64,000 nt of DNA, from NCBI GenBank assembly GCA_011009095.1, contig VTPC01091030.1:105951-169950 (forward strand), written 5' to 3'. The notes under the pieces are model-generated. The model was not told the DNA's origin. It worked only from the letters and a program-made list of their open reading frames with translations, and made no database searches. Each line of letters begins with the position of its first letter. Positions within the stretch are counted from its first letter, which is position 1. This document shows, piece by piece, positions 59,930 to 64,000 of the stretch. Both the position numbers and the translations under genes were made by a program. The DNA comes from Ignelater luminosus. Lineage: Eukaryota; Arthropoda; Insecta; Coleoptera; Elateridae.

Positions 59930-60960
59930 TTTGAAGACGGTTCAGGACACACATTGAAGCGCAAGAGGTGATGCAGTAAAAGTGATACGAAATCATTACA
60001 AAGAAATTTTGACAGCACTAGAAGAGCTAACTGAAACGGAAGAAAACTTAAACACACGGTCGGACGCAGGATGTTGTTAGTCGCGATGCAATCATTTTTG
60101 TTTTTATGTTCCTTGAGCCTCTGGGAAACGGTGCTGCTTGAAGTTAATGATATCCAAAATTATTTGCAAACAGAAGGACTTAACATACATCAGTGTGCTC
60201 ACAAAATAAGCGCTTTGCAGGTGGTACTGGAAGAGAAACGACAGCAATTCGTAGACGAGGCTTTAAATTACGCTAAAAGTTTGTGTGAAGAACTTGGCAT
60301 TTGTATTGAACCTCGAAGACGAATTAGAAAACGACGGAAGTAGAGATGTTGGACTATTGTACGAAGACGATTTAAAACGAACAATGTTTTCTTTATTAGA
60401 TTCAATATCTGCTGAAATTCGAATAAGGTTTCAGCAGCTTCAGAATTTGGCAGAAAGATATGCCTTCCTAAGGCCTGCAATAATATTGGGCGTCGATGAC
60501 GAATACAGCTCCGACCGAGCTCCTCAAGATATTGATAAAGAAGAGTTCGAGCTTGAGCGCGTGCGTCTACGGGCTTTTGCAGATGCAGCAGACTGTAAAA
60601 AAGAACTTCTTCAGTCCGGCCCGCTGGGCTTATTAAAATTTATTTCTGAGTCCAAACTTGAAGGAGGATTACCAAACATTGTTATAATGCTGAGAATATT
60701 CCTCACAGTTGCTATTAGTAATGCCAGTTGTGAGAGAAGCTTCTCTAAGTTAAAGTTAATTAAAAATTATTTGAGATCTACTATGTCCACGTTGAGACTA
60801 ACAAATTGAACTATCTTGGCAATCGAACAAGAGGTACATATTGACTTTGACTGTTGCATTAGAGTTTGCATTGAAAAAAACACGCAGAATAAATTTTTAA
60901 TTTAATACGTAAAGTGACTTTAGTTTGAATGACTCGCATTTTTACTAACTTTCTTACTTA
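59930..60960 (+). pseudogene. hAT transposase remnant
   Basis: Plus-strand frames carry a transposase resembling ZMYM1/zinc-finger-MYM-type hAT proteins. Early parts (AVKVIRNHYKEILTALEEL near 59970, VNDIQNYLQTEGLNIHQC near 60145) are followed by an intact 3' frame (60285-60809) with the C-terminal hAT dimerisation motif SNASCERSFSKLKLIKNYL (60717-60773). A stop directly after RLTN at 60807 interrupts the tail, which otherwise continues TILAIEQE in the same frame. The DDE core and N-terminus are partly lost, so it is inactive. Confidence 0.7.
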
Positions 60961-61037
60961 ATCGTGAAACTAGAAAGGGGCGGCAAATTTTGGGTTCATC
61001 CCGAGCGGCGAAAAAAATGGTTTTATGCTTCACTTAC

Positions 61038-62024
61038 CACACATTCCATGTCGTATACTTTATAAAGAGCGTAAACTCCAACTAGAGCAGAAATATAAAG
61101 TTGACTAGCCAGGTGCACATGTTCCAAAACAACCCCATGTATTCCATGGTTGAACCAACCGAATAACGTATCGAACACTGTAAAACTAGCCATTACCAAC
61201 ATTATAGATACACACAAAAAATAAAACGCTTCAGCTGGTGCAGCAAAGGTACCCCAACGTTTTAAATCAATAATAATAGCAGAATGTAGTCGACGGGTTA
61301 AAATCAATGATCGTCTTGATGAGTCATCAGTTCTTCCATGAATACCTTTTGTTTCTAACGAATATACTAGTAGCTGTTTTAGACCTCTCTGGTATTGGGA
61401 GAATATGGAATTAATAAAATCTACAAGTACCAAATAAATCAAAATTAAATGGAAGTCTACCAAAAAGCAAAACACTAGAGCTATCTTCTTTATTATGGAA
61501 AACCTTGTTATAGAACCTATAGTTATTAAGCTACCCGTATAGGTAACCAAAAAAACTACAACACAAATAGCATAAACTCTTGAAAATAGTCTTATCCGTA
61601 GTAATGAATCTTTCTGTAAAAGATTTTCAGATTTTATGACTTTCCAGTTGGTGATATTTTCTTGAAAAGCTCGGAATAAAGACTTAAAAATTTCTTGGTG
61701 CACTAAACTGACTGCAACACTCACGGTCGTTCTAAGGCAATACACTAAATGGGCTATTTCAATTGTTAAAGGAACAAGATTGTGCTTTTTAGATGTGGTA
61801 ATTATTGCATATAGATAGCAAATACTGATTGACATCAAGAAAATCAATACGATGAGTCCCACACTAACATAATATTTCGAAGTATTTATTTTAACAGTAT
61901 GTCTATGTTTGCTATGGAAACAGTTCACATCAAAAGGAATCAATCCGGTGAATATGGAAAAACGGAAAGTCATATAGAACGCGCAAGAAACACAATTTCT
62001 TGAGTAATTTCGTTTTTTGCCCAT
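61038..62024 (-). CDS. Gustatory receptor long first exon (orphan 4)
   Basis: The exon gives 329 aa from MGKKRNYSRNCVSCAFYMT to ...YKVYDMECV, ending before GTAAGT in phase 0. The ATG at 62024 is preferred over an in-frame ATG 63 nt upstream because it aligns with the start of orphan 3. It is the close paralog of orphan 3, sharing long blocks such as SGSLI/TGSLI and GSITRFSIIKKIA. The frame is open throughout. A hAT transposon begins about 20 bp past the donor, inside what should be the intron. No 3' exons were seen nearer than 32976, 28 kb away. Used as an alternative first exon, or isolated: the sequence alone does not settle it. Confidence 0.78.
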
Positions 62025-62780
62025 TTGTAAAATGTTCAGTTTCTTAATACAAAAATATTGTGTAACTGCACCTAGCACTACTAACAAAACTGGTAAGGTT
62101 AATTACTAAAAATAAACAATATTGATCGTGTCCACCACACACGAATGTCACCTATATCTATTTAGTAAAGTAAATTCAGAAAGTAAGTTTTTTTCTTAGA
62201 TAATCAGGGTAATATTGTGACTACATTAGCAGTATATTTTTATTTGAGAAGTTAGTTGTTCGTTAATTAGTAAGGTTTTAAAAATTGAAGTAAAATAATC
62301 GGATGTAATTTAAATGATATAGATATACAGGGATGTGAAGCAAAAACCATACCATGCACATCAGTGACCTGCAATAATAACAGAATCGATGTTTAATGCT
62401 CAATCTATCTTTATTAAATTTATTAAATCTTTGGGGGGTTATCGTTTTTAGACACAAGGGCTCTGGCGTAATGACATGATGCCAAGTTTTGCGATGTTGT
62501 AGAATGGGTTGCCTGTACAACTGTGAATACCTTAGAACTAGCCCTGCTCATTCTTTTTTTGGGGCAGTGCACAACACAAGGAACATCTAGCTCTGTTTGC
62601 TATAGAAAGATCGATGATTTTTCTTTCCCTGTAGCGTTTTGTAATAGCTGGGCTCATGTAACTGTTATTAAATAAAAATGTCTCTGAATAAGGCTGTGCG
62701 GATGACTTTACAGGACTACTTCGAGCATGTTGGCAATTCCCTTCGTATACTTGTATTGTTCGATTTAGTAGACACTAGTG
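62025..62780. other. Upstream flank of Gr orphan 4
   Basis: AT-rich DNA expected to hold a promoter if this first exon has its own. No element or exon recognised. Confidence 0.35.
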
Positions 62781-63174
62781 TAAGGCCCAGCGCACATTTA
62801 AACCAATAGAGCTTAGCTTAGCCCAGCTAAGTATTTGTAACTAATGAAACGATCGTATATTGAACACAGCACAGGAGAGGCCCAAATACAGATCTGGGCC
62901 GGTTACGATTTAAATCCAGTTTTACTGCATCCTGAGTCATCGAATTAAAAACGTCGGCGTCAATTTTTAAATTTTAAACAATAGCTGTTGTAACAATCTT
63001 TTGTTTAAGACGACATAGAACTCTAAATCATAGCTACTCATTTTCTCCGGGAAGATCTACATCAAATGCTTGTAAACACAATGTGTTTAATATTTTAGCC
63101 TGCGCTGCCATGACTAGGTTAGCTTAGATCTGCGCTAGGCCAGACTGTACTGGATTCAATGTGCACTGGGCCTA
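62781..63174. mobile_element. Short inverted-repeat element (MITE), ~394 bp
   Basis: The left end TAAGGCCCAGCGCACATTTA matches, inverted, the right end TAGGCCCAGTGCACATTGA; similarity extends about 27 bp. The interior is non-coding. No clear target duplication. The superfamily is open; the end sequence would suit hAT. Confidence 0.55.
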
Positions 63175-63205
63175 AAGGTATCCTTTTGTTTAAGATGGAT
63201 TAGAG

Positions 63206-63897
63206 GCCTGCACGGGCAGGGTCTTTTAGTCGGACCGAGCTTCGGGCCAAGCTGGGACTCATTTTAAACATCTATCTGGCTGTTGGGTCAATCGGGTGTC
63301 CCGGGCCTCTTAGACCGTTTGAGCCTGTTGCGCTTTTCAGTCTTTGCCAGGCTTATCAGACCGTTAGGTCCAAGTTGGGCTTGCCAGACATTTTTGTACA
63401 CTGACCCGTAGCGAACCGGACTGAGATCTTTTCCGTACCGACTCGAAGGAGCTAATTTCGTCCTGAACGCCACAGGAGGATTGTTATATTGACTTGGACA
63501 GGCGTTATTTTCGCGCTGACACGGACAAACATTGTTTTCATACTGAACTGAAGAGGGGATCGGGTTTCTTGGTCGGGCCTTTGCTCGCCCTGGTCCAAAG
63601 TTCGGGTTTAGGTCGTGCCGGGCCTCAATTTAGAAATCTATCGGGCTTTTCGGGTTTACGTCGGCTCAATTGGATCTGCCGGAGATTCCAGGTCTGTCAG
63701 TCGGGTCGTTCGGGCCTGTCGGATCGTTTGGGTCTCTTGAGTCGTTCGGGTGTCTCAGGCCGTTTGAACCTCCCGGGCTTCTCGAGCCTAGCGGACCATT
63801 CAGGCGTTTCGGGCCGATCGAGAACTTACTGAGTTTTTTTTTCACTTCCAGTCGAGCCGGGCCGGGTTGGGCCTGGAAATTTCGTCCCGTGCAAGGC
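63206..63897. mobile_element. GC-rich element with GGCCTGCACGGG ends and ~15 bp internal periodicity
   Basis: The left end GAGGCCTGCACGGGC and, inverted, the right end GAGCCTTGCACGGGAC form imperfect terminal repeats. The interior is filled with degenerate short units like TCGGGCCTGTCGGATCG, giving meaningless open frames. The first ~70 bp match 12319-12391. Probably a non-autonomous DNA element. Confidence 0.5.
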
Positions 63898-64000
63898 TCA
63901 CACCACTAGAACAGTTAGGAAATACGCCTATTCAGAGAGATTATAGGAAAGCATACTTGAGGGTTTTCTCACTGCCTTCCATAAACGACGACCTTAAAGA

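Larger units (their letters stand above)
58386..61017 (+). mobile_element. hAT-superfamily DNA transposon (ZMYM-like transposase), decayed
   Basis: The limits come from comparing the flanks with the Gr paralog at 50 kb, which lacks this block. The left edge is GC-rich (GGGGCGGGGGGCCC near 58399); near the right edge is GGGGCGGCAAATTTTGGG (60975). The middle holds minisatellites (58729-59780), and the right third encodes transposase. It stops about 20 bp short of the donor of Gr orphan 4. The right end seems clipped; I find no perfect terminal repeat. Confidence 0.6.

Noticed and set aside
63494-63909. 112-aa and 79-aa plus-strand frames rich in Gly, Ser, Arg and Pro
   Set aside because: Translation of the short-period GC-rich repeat.

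Overview
This looks like insect nuclear DNA, probably a beetle. It is AT-rich, has short GT-AG introns, and carries insect gene families: 7tm_7 gustatory receptors, a pacifastin inhibitor, S1 serine proteases and a CYP2-clan P450. It is dense in non-LTR retrotransposon (LINE) debris. The order is an inference; 'insect' is firm.

Left part (1-14 kb): the 3' end of a C2H2 zinc-finger gene; two tandem trypsin-like proteases on the minus strand (211-1315 and 2086-3420), each with a short inverted-repeat element just upstream; a repeat-like stretch without genes; a three-exon, two-domain pacifastin inhibitor (7307-7754); and two divergent poly-zinc-finger genes (8559-9653 minus, 12813-13780 plus). 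Between the zinc-finger genes lie a non-autonomous hAT element and a 1.9 kb DNA transposon with ~175 bp inverted arms. The inhibitor's predicted reactive-site residues (Leu, Phe) are of chymotrypsin type, while both neighbouring proteases carry the trypsin-type Asp189.

Middle (14-20 kb): one complete seven-exon cytochrome P450 on the minus strand (497 aa when spliced). Its 3 kb second intron holds an antisense LINE. From 20 to 24 kb there are LINE remains and unclassified DNA.

Right part (24-62 kb): a gustatory receptor (Gr) locus, all on the minus strand. Two complete four-exon genes (24627-26434 and 32634-34443) each have one long first exon and three short 3' exons ending in the TY-x5-QF hallmark. 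Four further long first exons (38879-39838, 43505-44464, 50468-51457, 61038-62024) end in a phase-0 GT donor at the same protein position, yet no 3' exons were seen behind them. The simplest reading is a locus of alternative first exons sharing 3' exons, as known for some insect Gr genes, but it could also be a graveyard of decapitated genes. A truncated seventh first exon lies at 29237-29836. Comparison of the two complete copies shows a sharp step: the 3' exons and introns are almost identical, while the long exon is about 3-4 percent diverged.

All LINE fragments I could orient are on the plus strand, opposite to the Gr genes. One BEL/Pao fossil is on the minus strand. A hAT element carrying a degenerate minisatellite sits a few bases past the donor of the 61 kb Gr exon. 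The right end holds two more inverted-repeat elements. No RNA genes or CRISPR arrays were recognised.
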